NCBI GenBank assembly: GCA_964415785.1
Contig: CAYQBU010000055.1
Span: forward strand, 1 to 20,033
Length of the DNA stretch: 20,033 bases
Reading direction: 5' to 3'
Source of the DNA: SLJM01 sp964415785
Lineage (GTDB): Bacteria > Myxococcota_A > Bradymonadia > Bradymonadales > Bradymonadaceae
A program made the position numbers and the translations under genes. How positions within the stretch are numbered: position 1 is the stretch's first letter; the number at the start of each line of letters is the position of its first letter. The notes beneath the pieces were generated by a model. It saw only the letters and a list, made by a program, of their open reading frames with translations. It was not told the DNA's origin and made no database searches. Below, piece by piece: positions 1-7,316 of this stretch.

Positions 1-41
1 TAATCTGTCTCGACTCTACCACCTGATCCTCATCGACGGGC

Positions 42-974
42 TCAGGTGTCCATCTCCACTGGCGTTAACCACTCGCGGTGTTCCTTATTTCGGCCCTCAA
101 CTGTATCAAAGTAGGCCGTCTGCAACTGCTTGGTCACCGGTCCCGGCGCGCCGTTTCCAATCATCCGATCGTCGACCTCGCGCACCGGCGTGACTTCAGC
201 GGCCGTGCCGGTCATGAAGAGCTCCTCTGCACCGTACAAAAAGTCCCGGGTAAAGCGCTGCTCCTTGATGCGATGGCCACGCTCCTCGGCGAGCTTCAAC
301 ACCGTGTGACGGGTGATTCCACCCAAGATCGAGCTTCCCAGCGGGGTGGTATAAATCCATCCATCACGGACCACGAAGATATTCTCTCCTGAGGCCTCCG
401 AAATATAACCCTCGGTGTCGAGCATGATCGCCTCGTCGTAGCCCGAGGTCATGACCTCTCGCTTGGCGAGAATACTATTGACGTACTGCCCGTTGACTTT
501 GCCTTTGACCATCGACGCATTGACGTGATGGCGATTAAAACTCGAGATCTTGGCGCGGATGCCTTGTTCCAGGCCTTCATCGCCCAGATAGGCGCCCCAG
601 GGCCAGGTGATGATCGCCACCCGTACTTCGTTGGACGTCGCTCCCAGACCCATCTCTCCGTGGCCCAGGAAGACCACTGGACGTAAATAGCAGTCGACCA
701 GATCATTAGCGCGAATCGTCTCCAGGCAAGCTTCTTTTAATTCGCGTACGCTGTAGGGAAGCTCCATGGTGACGATATGGCAGGTCTCTTTGAGCCGTTC
801 CAGGTGCTCATCGAGCCGAAAAATCGCCGGGCTCCCGTCGGGCTGCTCGTAGCAGCGAATCCCCTCAAAGGCGCCCAATCCGTAGTGCAGGGTGTGGGAT
901 AACACGTGGATCGTCGCATCGGCGTAATCCACCAGCTCGCCATCTAACCAGATTTTGTCGGTCTCGAGTCCCAC
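42..974 (-). CDS. ilvE: Branched-chain amino acid aminotransferase
   Basis: A 310-residue class IV PLP-dependent aminotransferase, close to the usual ~305-310. The family transfers the amino group between glutamate and the 2-oxo acids of leucine, isoleucine and valine in the cytoplasm. Visible landmarks are the N-terminal LSHTLHYGLGAFEGIR segment (25-40), the PLP lysine expected at K159 in KGKVNGQYVNS, and the cofactor-binding SEASGENIF motif (192-200) followed by TTPLGSSILGGITR (209-222). The start is GTG at 972-974; it is chosen because GAGGAGGAGAC lies directly upstream, a strong ribosome binding site. It follows glnE on the same strand after a 127-bp spacer, so it could be cotranscribed or have its own promoter. 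The family and fold are clear; the branched-chain rather than D-amino-acid assignment rests on length and on the FEGIR and TGTAAEVTPV motifs. Confidence 0.95.
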   Translation of the reverse strand: MGLETDKIWLDGELVDYADATIHVLSHTLHYGLGAFEGIRCYEQPDGSPAIFRLDEHLERLKETCHIVTMELPYSVRELKEACLETIRANDLVDCYLRPVVFLGHGEMGLGATSNEVRVAIITWPWGAYLGDEGLEQGIRAKISSFNRHHVNASMVKGKVNGQYVNSILAKREVMTSGYDEAIMLDTEGYISEASGENIFVVRDGWIYTTPLGSSILGGITRHTVLKLAEERGHRIKEQRFTRDFLYGAEELFMTGTAAEVTPVREVDDRMIGNGAPGPVTKQLQTAYFDTVEGRNKEHREWLTPVEMDT

Positions 975-1101
975 GTCTCCTCCTCAGAATTCAGTGATCC
1001 CGAAGGCAGCAGACAAGGTGTTGATCCCTGCCGCCTGTCGGCGGTGCTCATTGTCGTAGCAGCTCTATCCAGCCTACGGCTACCACACTACCAAGGGTGT
1101 C

Positions 1102-1761
1102 TCAACGCGCCCCTTCGCCGGGCCCAATGACGCTACGCCATGCCCGTTGAACCCGCTGGCGAATGCGCTGGAGCTGGCGATCGAATTGCTCCACTACATC
1201 TTCGCCTTGAAGACCCATCTGCCGAGCCAACGATTCGCGCTTTCGCCGCGTCGATGGCAATTGCCGACCCTGCCCGGCGATCCCGAGCCTCAACTCCAGG
1301 CGTCGAAGCCATCGGTAGTCTCCATCCAGGCCAGACCAGGCCTCTTCGCCCACCAGATGCCGAAGCAATGCAAAGGTCGACCGCCCCTCCAGGTCCTCCG
1401 TTTGCCGCGAGAGTTGAGCCCATTGAACCATGAACTCGATATCCAATAGCCCCCCTCGATGGGCCTTGATATCAAAGGGCTGTTTTCCCTTCTCGTCGAC
1501 GGCCGCCTGGTAGAGGGAGCCGCGCATCGCCTGGACCTTCTCTCTGGCATCCGTCGGCAGGGGCCTCTGGAAGCAGTGGCGATGGCGAATGGCCTCGATC
1601 TCCCGGCGAAGCTCTGCGGTGCCCGTCAGAGGCCGGGCCTTGAGCAAGGCCTGGCGCTCCCAGAGCCCCGCTCGCTTTTTATAATAGTCGTCCCAACCGG
1701 AGGCACTGACGACCAGGCGGCCCCCGGCCCCCGAGGGCCGAAGGCGAAGATCGATCTCATA
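1102..1761 (-). pseudogene. glnE: C-terminal remainder of GlnE, downstream of an in-frame TGA
   Basis: This stretch continues the glnE reading frame directly after the TGA at 1762-1764, without any frameshift. It begins YEIDLRLRPSGAGG, the motif carrying the third metal-binding aspartate of the adenylyltransferase domain. It goes on through GWDDYY and WERQALLKARP, then FDIKAHRGGLLDIEFMVQ and the helical C-terminus that this family normally has. Without the stop the whole protein would be 1053 residues, a normal length for GlnE. The first usable start inside the fragment is a TTG at 1645-1647 with no evident ribosome binding site, which would omit the catalytic motif, so independent translation is unlikely to give an active enzyme. 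It is either a decayed gene end or a sequencing error in one base. Confidence 0.85.
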
Positions 1762-4263
1762 TCACTCGCCTACCTCCCCGGGCATTCCCAGGGCACGCAC
1801 GATGCGCCGCGCCAGACGCGTTGCCACAGCCTGATCGAGGAGTGAACTCTCGTTGTCGTAGATGAAGAGCAGATCCAGATCGCCACCGATCCCGAGTTCC
1901 TGGCTGCCCAACTTGCCCATCGCCACCACAGAAAGGGGCAACTCCTCCACGGGGTCTCCCGATGGGAGGTCCAACCCGTGGGTCCTGGCGAATTCGTCGA
2001 CCACCTCCCGACACCGCGTCGCCACTCCCAATTCAGCGACATCGCTCCACTGGCGGCATGTGGCCTCCACCTGCACCTGGCCGGCCACCTCGTGGAGGGC
2101 AATGCGGACGCCCTCCTCGCGCTCAAAGCGGCGAAGCAAACCCAACCGCCGCCCCCGATCGGTGATGCCCTGGAGGCGCTGCTCCAGGTCGGCGTTCAAC
2201 GCCTCTCGACTGCGCTCCAATTCCACGCTGTCGCGATAGACCAGCCGCTCGAAAAGTTCGGGCTCTCGGGCCAAGAGGCGCGCCATGGGCGGACTGGAGC
2301 CGAAGAGGTGAATCAGCAGACGGGCGGCATGGCGCTCCTCGGAGAGCAGTCCCCAGGTCGATGGCGTATCGCCGATGGCCGTACTGAAGCTTACCAGATG
2401 ACTGATCGCACCCTCTGGATCCGGAGCCTGGCGCACGGCCTCCAAGAGGTATTCGGCGAATTCCGGATCTACCGTCGCCGGATCCTCCGAAAAGGGCCCC
2501 TTGCCTTTTTGGCGCAAGATCTGGAGCTGCCCTGCGACCTGGCGGGGCCGCTCAAAGCCGGCCCGCTTCAACAGCCCCAGTGCGCGCTTGCTCAGTAGTT
2601 CTTCACGGGGCACGGCCACCAGGGTGGCCAGCGTCGACGGCGCCTGAGGCACCGTGGGCTTTGAGGGCTTTCGCGGCGAGGCCTCAAAGAGACGCTCAAA
2701 AATGGCCCGAACCTCTTTTCGCGCTTTCTTGAGGCGATCTCGAAGGCCGTCCCCCAATGCCAGGCGCAGATCGCGCCAGCCGTGTTCATCATCCCAACCG
2801 GGGACCCGATGCGTCTGGCGGTCCTCCTCCAGTTGCAGGCGATGCTCCAGGCGCCGAAAGAGATCGTAGCTATCGGCCAGTTGGCTCTGATCTGATCGAT
2901 CCAGTAGACCGCTATAGAGTAAGCGATCCAGGGCCTCCAGGGTCGTGGGGACCCGAAGCTCGGGCCGCTTTCCACAGTGGATCAACTGCAGGGCCTGAAC
3001 GAAGAACTCCACTTCTCGAATCCCTCCGACGCCGCGTTTGACATCCCACCCCTCATCGTCGGACTGCGAGTCGCCGGGTCCTTTCGTTGCGCCTGCGCCG
3101 GAAATGCCTCTCGACAGCGTTTGCTTCGGCGGTGCTCCCAGTCGGGCGCGAAGGCGATCCTTGAGGGCGCTCCCAGAGGACTCAGAGGACGTCTCCTCCG
3201 GTTGCTGCTTTCGCAAGGCCTCCGAGGCCTGGGACTGGCGGTCGATCAGGTCCTTCATCCGCCGAAGCTCGTCGATGGCGTCGTAGTCGAGGTAGCGCCG
3301 ATAAATAAAGGGCTCTAATCCCTCCAGCACCGCCTTGCCCAATTCCAGATTTCCAGCGACTGGTCGCCCCTTGAGCCAGGCGCTGCGCTCCCAGGTCCGC
3401 CCGTGGTTCAGGTAGTAGTCGAGGGTGCCCTGCGCTGTATTTATCAGGCGTCCCCGGCTTCCATCGGGTCGCAACCTCATGTCGACACGCAGGGCCCGAC
3501 CGTCGTCGGTATGGGCCTCCAGCTCTGCGATCACATCGCGAAATAGCCCCTCCAATTGCGTCAGCTCCCGTTGGGTGATCCCATCTGTGGCGACCACCAC
3601 CAGGTCCACATCGGAGCTATAATTGAGCTCCCGTCCGCCCAGTTTTCCCAGCGCCAGGACGCAGAGCCGCTGCCGCGCCTGTTGTTGATCTCGATGATGG
3701 GCTACCCAGTGAAGAGCCCCCCGGATGCAGGTCATGGCCACATCGGCGATCTCGGCGGTGATCTCTCGAAGCGGTGCCTGTTCAAGCTCGCGCAAGTAAA
3801 TGCGCAGGTGTTGCCGGTGGCGAAAACGCCGAATCCTGGACCGCGCCTCTTCTCGCCCGATCGAAGCCACAGCGTCGAGTTCGAGGTCGGCCTCCAACGC
3901 CTCCGGCGACCACGCCCCACCTTTGTCTACGGTATCGACCAACCAGGCCAAGAGCCCGGGGTAGCGCCGAAGGCAGCGCAATGGATAGTCGCCCACCGCC
4001 GCCAGGGCCGTGGCCAGGCGAATCAACTCGTCACCCCTCGGGCTCTCATCGACACCCGCCTCCTCAACGAGTGCGAGAACCTGTAGCCATCGACGCGCCA
4101 CGGACGGCGAAATAGGTGTTCCCGGCTCCCAGACAGAGCGAAGCCATCCCTCAATGGCCCGGCTCTCCTGGCGTAAATGCTGAAGCTTCTTCAACCCGCC
4201 GGGGGTCCCGCCCTCTCTCAATGCCCTTTTCAGGGCGGTACCGACCTCAACCTGTGATGCCAT
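1762..4263 (-). CDS. glnE: Glutamine synthetase adenylyltransferase/deadenylylase, truncated
   Basis: GlnE adds AMP to a tyrosine of glutamine synthetase and removes it, under control of PII signal proteins. The N-terminal deadenylylase nucleotidyltransferase domain is complete: ALGKLGGRELNYSSDVDL (204-221, metal ligands D218 and D220) with LRVDMRLRPDG (258-268). After the linker, KRGVGGIREVEFFVQ (409-423) is the usual helical segment. The second, adenylyltransferase domain starts with AMGKLGSQELGIGGDLDL (781-798, D795 and D797) but a TGA stops the frame after residue 833, just before the third catalytic acid. An insertion of about 60 Ser/Gln/Gly-rich residues (roughly 345-405) lies between conserved blocks and is not usual in enterobacterial GlnE. 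Start ATG at 4261-4263 with a weak GAGGG site; 24 bp follow the upstream repeat-protein gene, so the two are probably cotranscribed. If the TGA is real, the product would keep only the deadenylylase activity. Confidence 0.92.
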   Translation of the reverse strand: MASQVEVGTALKRALREGGTPGGLKKLQHLRQESRAIEGWLRSVWEPGTPISPSVARRWLQVLALVEEAGVDESPRGDELIRLATALAAVGDYPLRCLRRYPGLLAWLVDTVDKGGAWSPEALEADLELDAVASIGREEARSRIRRFRHRQHLRIYLRELEQAPLREITAEIADVAMTCIRGALHWVAHHRDQQQARQRLCVLALGKLGGRELNYSSDVDLVVVATDGITQRELTQLEGLFRDVIAELEAHTDDGRALRVDMRLRPDGSRGRLINTAQGTLDYYLNHGRTWERSAWLKGRPVAGNLELGKAVLEGLEPFIYRRYLDYDAIDELRRMKDLIDRQSQASEALRKQQPEETSSESSGSALKDRLRARLGAPPKQTLSRGISGAGATKGPGDSQSDDEGWDVKRGVGGIREVEFFVQALQLIHCGKRPELRVPTTLEALDRLLYSGLLDRSDQSQLADSYDLFRRLEHRLQLEEDRQTHRVPGWDDEHGWRDLRLALGDGLRDRLKKARKEVRAIFERLFEASPRKPSKPTVPQAPSTLATLVAVPREELLSKRALGLLKRAGFERPRQVAGQLQILRQKGKGPFSEDPATVDPEFAEYLLEAVRQAPDPEGAISHLVSFSTAIGDTPSTWGLLSEERHAARLLIHLFGSSPPMARLLAREPELFERLVYRDSVELERSREALNADLEQRLQGITDRGRRLGLLRRFEREEGVRIALHEVAGQVQVEATCRQWSDVAELGVATRCREVVDEFARTHGLDLPSGDPVEELPLSVVAMGKLGSQELGIGGDLDLLFIYDNESSLLDQAVATRLARRIVRALGMPGEVGE

Positions 4264-4287
4264 ACCGCCCTCTTGGAGTCATCGGGG

Positions 4288-5379
4288 TTAGTTATCCTGC
4301 TGGACTTCCTCGACCTTCTTGTACTCCTGTTCGTAGAGGCTCCAGGAGTCAATGACGATGCCCAGGTTCTTCTCGTTCATCTCGCTGGGCTCATCGCGCT
4401 GGATGGCCCGCATCTGATAGGCGATCTCGCACATCTGATCGCAGAGCAAGCTGAGCTGATCCAGGTCGCGGGTCGACCGGTTTTCACCGGCAAAATGCTC
4501 GCGGTACTCGGCCATAATATCGTTGGCCGCGCTCCCCAGACTACCGGCGATCTGCTCGGTGGTGACCTCTTTTCGGGCCTGGCGAATCTTGTCGATCTCC
4601 GACTTATAGACCTCCAGGTTCTGCGCGACGATCTCCATATTGCGCTCATTGGCCTCTGACTTGAGGCCACCCTGGCGAAGGGAGAACATCGTCTTGTGGA
4701 TGCGCTTGAGCTGGCTGATCACGCGCTCCAGAAGTTCTGGCCGACGGGTCGGGCGAGGCTTTCCGGCGAAGTGATTGCGATAGATCGCAAATTGGTCATT
4801 GGCCAGCGTGGCCAGTATATCGGCCTGTTCATCGGGAGCTCCCTGCTCTTGAGCTCGCTCGATGGCCCGGTACTCGTCGCGGTAGGTGCTCAAGTTTTTC
4901 GTGACCACATCGTGGTTCTTGCTGACGTCTTCGCCCTCGTCGGCCAAACGACCAAAGGCCTTTTCGATCCGTTCCAGCTCTACGATGATCTCGGTGAGCA
5001 ATGCCAGATCGCGGGTCGCCCGATTCTCATTGGCAAAATGACGGTAGTAGCGCCCAAAGGCCAGGTTTGCCTCCCGCGCCAGTCGAGCCTCATTTTGGGA
5101 AACTCCTCCGCCAGACTGAGCTTCGAGAATCTTTTCCCGTTCCTCGCGATAGGTATTGAGATTTTCTCGCGCCATATCGAGTACGGAGACCAGCGCCGGG
5201 TTGCGCCCGCCATTGAGCTCCTCTTTACCGATGGCGATGATATCTTCGAGTTCCTCGATCAATTCACCGATGAGTTCCGGGTCGCGCGTCGATCGGGGTT
5301 TTCCCGAAAAATGCGCCGTATACCGCTTATAGACATCTTCTGCACGCTGCTTGAGAACCTTAAAAGAGGACTGGCTCAT
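4288..5379 (-). CDS. Uncharacterised protein with four ~90-residue helical repeats
   Basis: I do not recognise this 363-residue protein. It consists of four tandem copies of one unit. Each opens with Y-x2-HF-x4-R-x-TR (HF at residues 23-24, 114-115, 203-204 and 295-296, so spacings of 91, 89 and 92). Each closes with a helix of the type NL-x2-Y-[RK]-x-E (tyrosines at 77, 166, 258 and 349); the fourth copy has lost the NL. Composition is charged and rich in Glu, Arg and Leu, as expected of an alpha-helical, possibly coiled-coil, cytoplasmic protein; there is no signal peptide and no membrane segment. I chose ATG at 5377-5379 because GGTGAT stands just upstream; a GTG at 5386-5388 would add three residues. 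It lies 24 bp before glnE on the same strand, so a link with nitrogen control is possible but unproven. Confidence 0.8.
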   Translation of the reverse strand: MSQSSFKVLKQRAEDVYKRYTAHFSGKPRSTRDPELIGELIEELEDIIAIGKEELNGGRNPALVSVLDMARENLNTYREEREKILEAQSGGGVSQNEARLAREANLAFGRYYRHFANENRATRDLALLTEIIVELERIEKAFGRLADEGEDVSKNHDVVTKNLSTYRDEYRAIERAQEQGAPDEQADILATLANDQFAIYRNHFAGKPRPTRRPELLERVISQLKRIHKTMFSLRQGGLKSEANERNMEIVAQNLEVYKSEIDKIRQARKEVTTEQIAGSLGSAANDIMAEYREHFAGENRSTRDLDQLSLLCDQMCEIAYQMRAIQRDEPSEMNEKNLGIVIDSWSLYEQEYKKVEEVQQDN

Positions 5380-5498
5380 GGGAATCACCGTCTGTCTTGG
5401 GGAGTGGGACTGCGCGATGCTGTCATGACAACACCGCCACTAGAATATCACCGTTGGTGTAAAGGGTTAGCACCGTTTGGGCAACCCAAGGAGCAAAG

Positions 5499-6386
5499 CT
5501 ATGCCGCCTCCTGGGGCAGCGATGGAATGATCAGCGTCGAGCAAGTCATGCGCTGCACCCATTTGCCCTTGACCGTCGTCGCCCCCCGTCGCTCTTTGGG
5601 GGCTCGATCGCCCAAGACCAGCCAATCGATGCCCTGATTTTCCACAAATTGGCGCAGGCCGCTGACGGGGTGGTCGGCGATGATATGACTGTTGACGTCG
5701 ATCCCCTGCAATTCCTGGTCGTGCTGTTGGACAAAGGCGTCCATTTTCTCTCGCCCCCAATCCACGATTTCGGTGCTCTCCTGGCCGGGGGGCCCCTCGT
5801 GAATCACCGTCGACGAGGGCAGTGCGTGGGCAAAAACGATGTCCAAACTTCCCTGAAGGCGCCGACTCAACCAGGCCGCCGTCGGCAGGGCATAAGAGGA
5901 GGCGTCACTAAAATCGGTGCCCAACCCAACGCGTATCCCCGAGCCCAGGCGATGATGATCGGGGTGCACCACGGCCACCGGACAGGGGGGACGGCTGGAG
6001 AGCTTGAGCGCCGTGGACCCGAAGACGAGCCGATTCCATGCGCCTCGCCCCGACATGGCCATCACCAGACAGGTCACCCCATTTTGGGACGCCCGCTTTC
6101 GCAATTCGTGGTCCGGCAGCCCGGTGATCACCTGGGTTTCGTCCGGCTTTTCACCGCTGACCTCCTCGCACCACTCCTCGAGCCGCTCGATGGCCAGGTC
6201 CTTTTTCGAGGGCTTTTTGCTCCACCAGCCGCGGATATCAAAGGGGCCGGACTCGCCCTCGTCGATGATATGCATCACCTCCCAGGACACCTCCATCAGT
6301 GCCGCCAGTCGCTGCCCGACCCGAACGGCCTCTTTGCTGACTTCCGAGAGGTCTGTGGCCACCAATATCGTACCCTTACGCATCAT
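5499..6386 (-). CDS. Tandem-domain universal stress protein
   Basis: A 295-residue protein with two UspA folds in a row. Domain 1 covers about residues 4-141: it opens with ILVATDLSEVSKEAVR and ends with the nucleotide-binding type segment MSGRGAWNRLVFGSTALKL (111-129, G113, G115, G123, S124) before CPVAVV. Domain 2 covers about 151-288: it opens with RVGLGTDFSDASSYAL, and ends with DWLVLGDRAP and STLIIPS. The second domain lacks the glycine-rich loop and probably does not bind ATP. Family members are cytoplasmic proteins induced by starvation or stress; the exact role here cannot be read. Two consecutive ATG codons (6381-6386) follow a GAGGGAG site. The gene sits 77 bp after the lipoprotein and about 120 bp before the repeat-protein gene, all in one direction. 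Confidence 0.9.
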   Translation of the reverse strand: MMRKGTILVATDLSEVSKEAVRVGQRLAALMEVSWEVMHIIDEGESGPFDIRGWWSKKPSKKDLAIERLEEWCEEVSGEKPDETQVITGLPDHELRKRASQNGVTCLVMAMSGRGAWNRLVFGSTALKLSSRPPCPVAVVHPDHHRLGSGIRVGLGTDFSDASSYALPTAAWLSRRLQGSLDIVFAHALPSSTVIHEGPPGQESTEIVDWGREKMDAFVQQHDQELQGIDVNSHIIADHPVSGLRQFVENQGIDWLVLGDRAPKERRGATTVKGKWVQRMTCSTLIIPSLPQEAA

Positions 6387-6463
6387 TGTGCTCCCTCATC
6401 AAGATCCACCTTCGCCTCGTTTTCGCATAGGCTAATCACCGATCCCACCCAGACCAGTCGTGG

Positions 6464-7312
6464 TTACTCCTCCACCGGATGTCCCCCGTAGAACTCGTGG
6501 CCTCCGAGCGCTGTGCGCAGCAGTGAGTGGCCGTTGGTGTCCTCGTTGATTCGAATCACCCCTTCGTCATCGACGAGATTGCTAAACGAGATATCGTAGA
6601 GCGAGCTCTCCGACCAGTCGTCAGAGGGCTCAATGGTGAGGGCGATTCCCCGTTCCTTATTCTCTGGAATAGACGCCGAGAGAGCCCCTCCGTAGACCTC
6701 GGCAAACGACGAGATCGTCACCTCGGCGTGAAGCTCGTATTCGTTGCCCTCGCCATCGCGCACCACACCGCGGTGAACGGCCATCAGGTCTTGTTCCGGA
6801 TTCAATGGCACCTCAAAATGCTCTTCGACCTCGGGCACCTCCACGTCGCGGTCGCCGGAAAAGGCAAAATTATAGCCCTCGTAATCTCCCCCCAAAAACC
6901 GGCCGGTGCCCATCTTCAGCACCTCCCCTTGCCGAAAGGCCAGAATGCGTGGCCCCGGGAGCGTCCCCGCCACCTCACCGCCGGCGGAGTGGTTCGGATG
7001 AGCCATCGCGTCGGGCACCAGGAGGTCCCATAGACGCCCCGTCGGTGTCAGCGAGGCATGGCTCTCGCCGCCGGCCGTAAAGTCCACACTCTCTACCCGA
7101 TGAATGATCTCTTTGATCTCCACCTCATAGCCCCGGTCGTTTTCCAGGACCACCAAATTGCTTCCATCGGTGTAGATGGGCACGTCGTAACGCGGCGCCT
7201 CTTCGCTTTCGCCGCCACATCCCATGGCCGTCGTCAGCACCACCACGGCTGCCACAAGACTCGTCGCCCCTTTCAATACCGCCATGCGTCTCTCTCTATC
7301 TCTATCGTTCAT
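6464..7312 (-). CDS. Putative ligand-binding lipoprotein coupled to a TonB receptor
   Basis: A 282-residue lipoprotein: a hydrophobic stretch after MAVLKGATSL runs into the lipobox TTAMGC, so the mature protein should begin at that cysteine. The rest looks beta-rich and acidic. It has several histidines in the motifs GGESHASL and AMAHPNHSAGGEVAG, then GGDYEGYNFAF. I cannot name its family; proteins of this kind beside TonB receptors are often surface or periplasmic ligand binders, and the histidines would suit a metal, but that is inference. The start is ATG at 7310-7312: its GGTGA site lies inside the last codons of the receptor gene, and only 4 bp separate the receptor stop from this ATG, so the two are translationally coupled. 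An inner ATG at 7283-7285 is the alternative start and would give a more typical lipoprotein signal. Confidence 0.75.
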   Translation of the reverse strand: MNDRDRERRMAVLKGATSLVAAVVVLTTAMGCGGESEEAPRYDVPIYTDGSNLVVLENDRGYEVEIKEIIHRVESVDFTAGGESHASLTPTGRLWDLLVPDAMAHPNHSAGGEVAGTLPGPRILAFRQGEVLKMGTGRFLGGDYEGYNFAFSGDRDVEVPEVEEHFEVPLNPEQDLMAVHRGVVRDGEGNEYELHAEVTISSFAEVYGGALSASIPENKERGIALTIEPSDDWSESSLYDISFSNLVDDEGVIRINEDTNGHSLLRTALGGHEFYGGHPVEE

Positions 7313-7316
7313 ATTT

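Noticed and set aside
1020..1080. Small inverted repeats (CCGCC-TGTC-GGCGG and CGTAG...CTACG) between glnE and ilvE as an attenuator
   Set aside because: The stems are short and weak, there is no U-tract and no leader peptide rich in branched-chain amino acids was visible.
1762..1764. TGA in glnE as a selenocysteine or reassigned codon
   Set aside because: The family has a hydrophobic residue, not cysteine, at this place; no selenocysteine insertion hairpin was evident, and other genes in the window use TGA as a normal stop.
1978..2598. Open frame of 206 codons on the plus strand
   Set aside because: It is antisense to the conserved part of glnE and has no domain signature of its own.
5477..5489. 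TTGGG-CAA-CCCAA hairpin after the stress-protein gene as a terminator
   Set aside because: The stem has only five pairs and no T-tract follows on the minus strand.
4696..5637. Open frame of 313 codons on the plus strand
   Set aside because: It lies antisense to the four-repeat gene and part of the stress-protein gene, crosses the gap between them, and has no recognisable motif. The minus-strand frames show regular repeats and ribosome binding sites.
5649..6491. Open frame of 280 codons on the plus strand
   Set aside because: It is antisense to the universal stress protein, whose domains are clear. Long antisense frames are common at this GC content.
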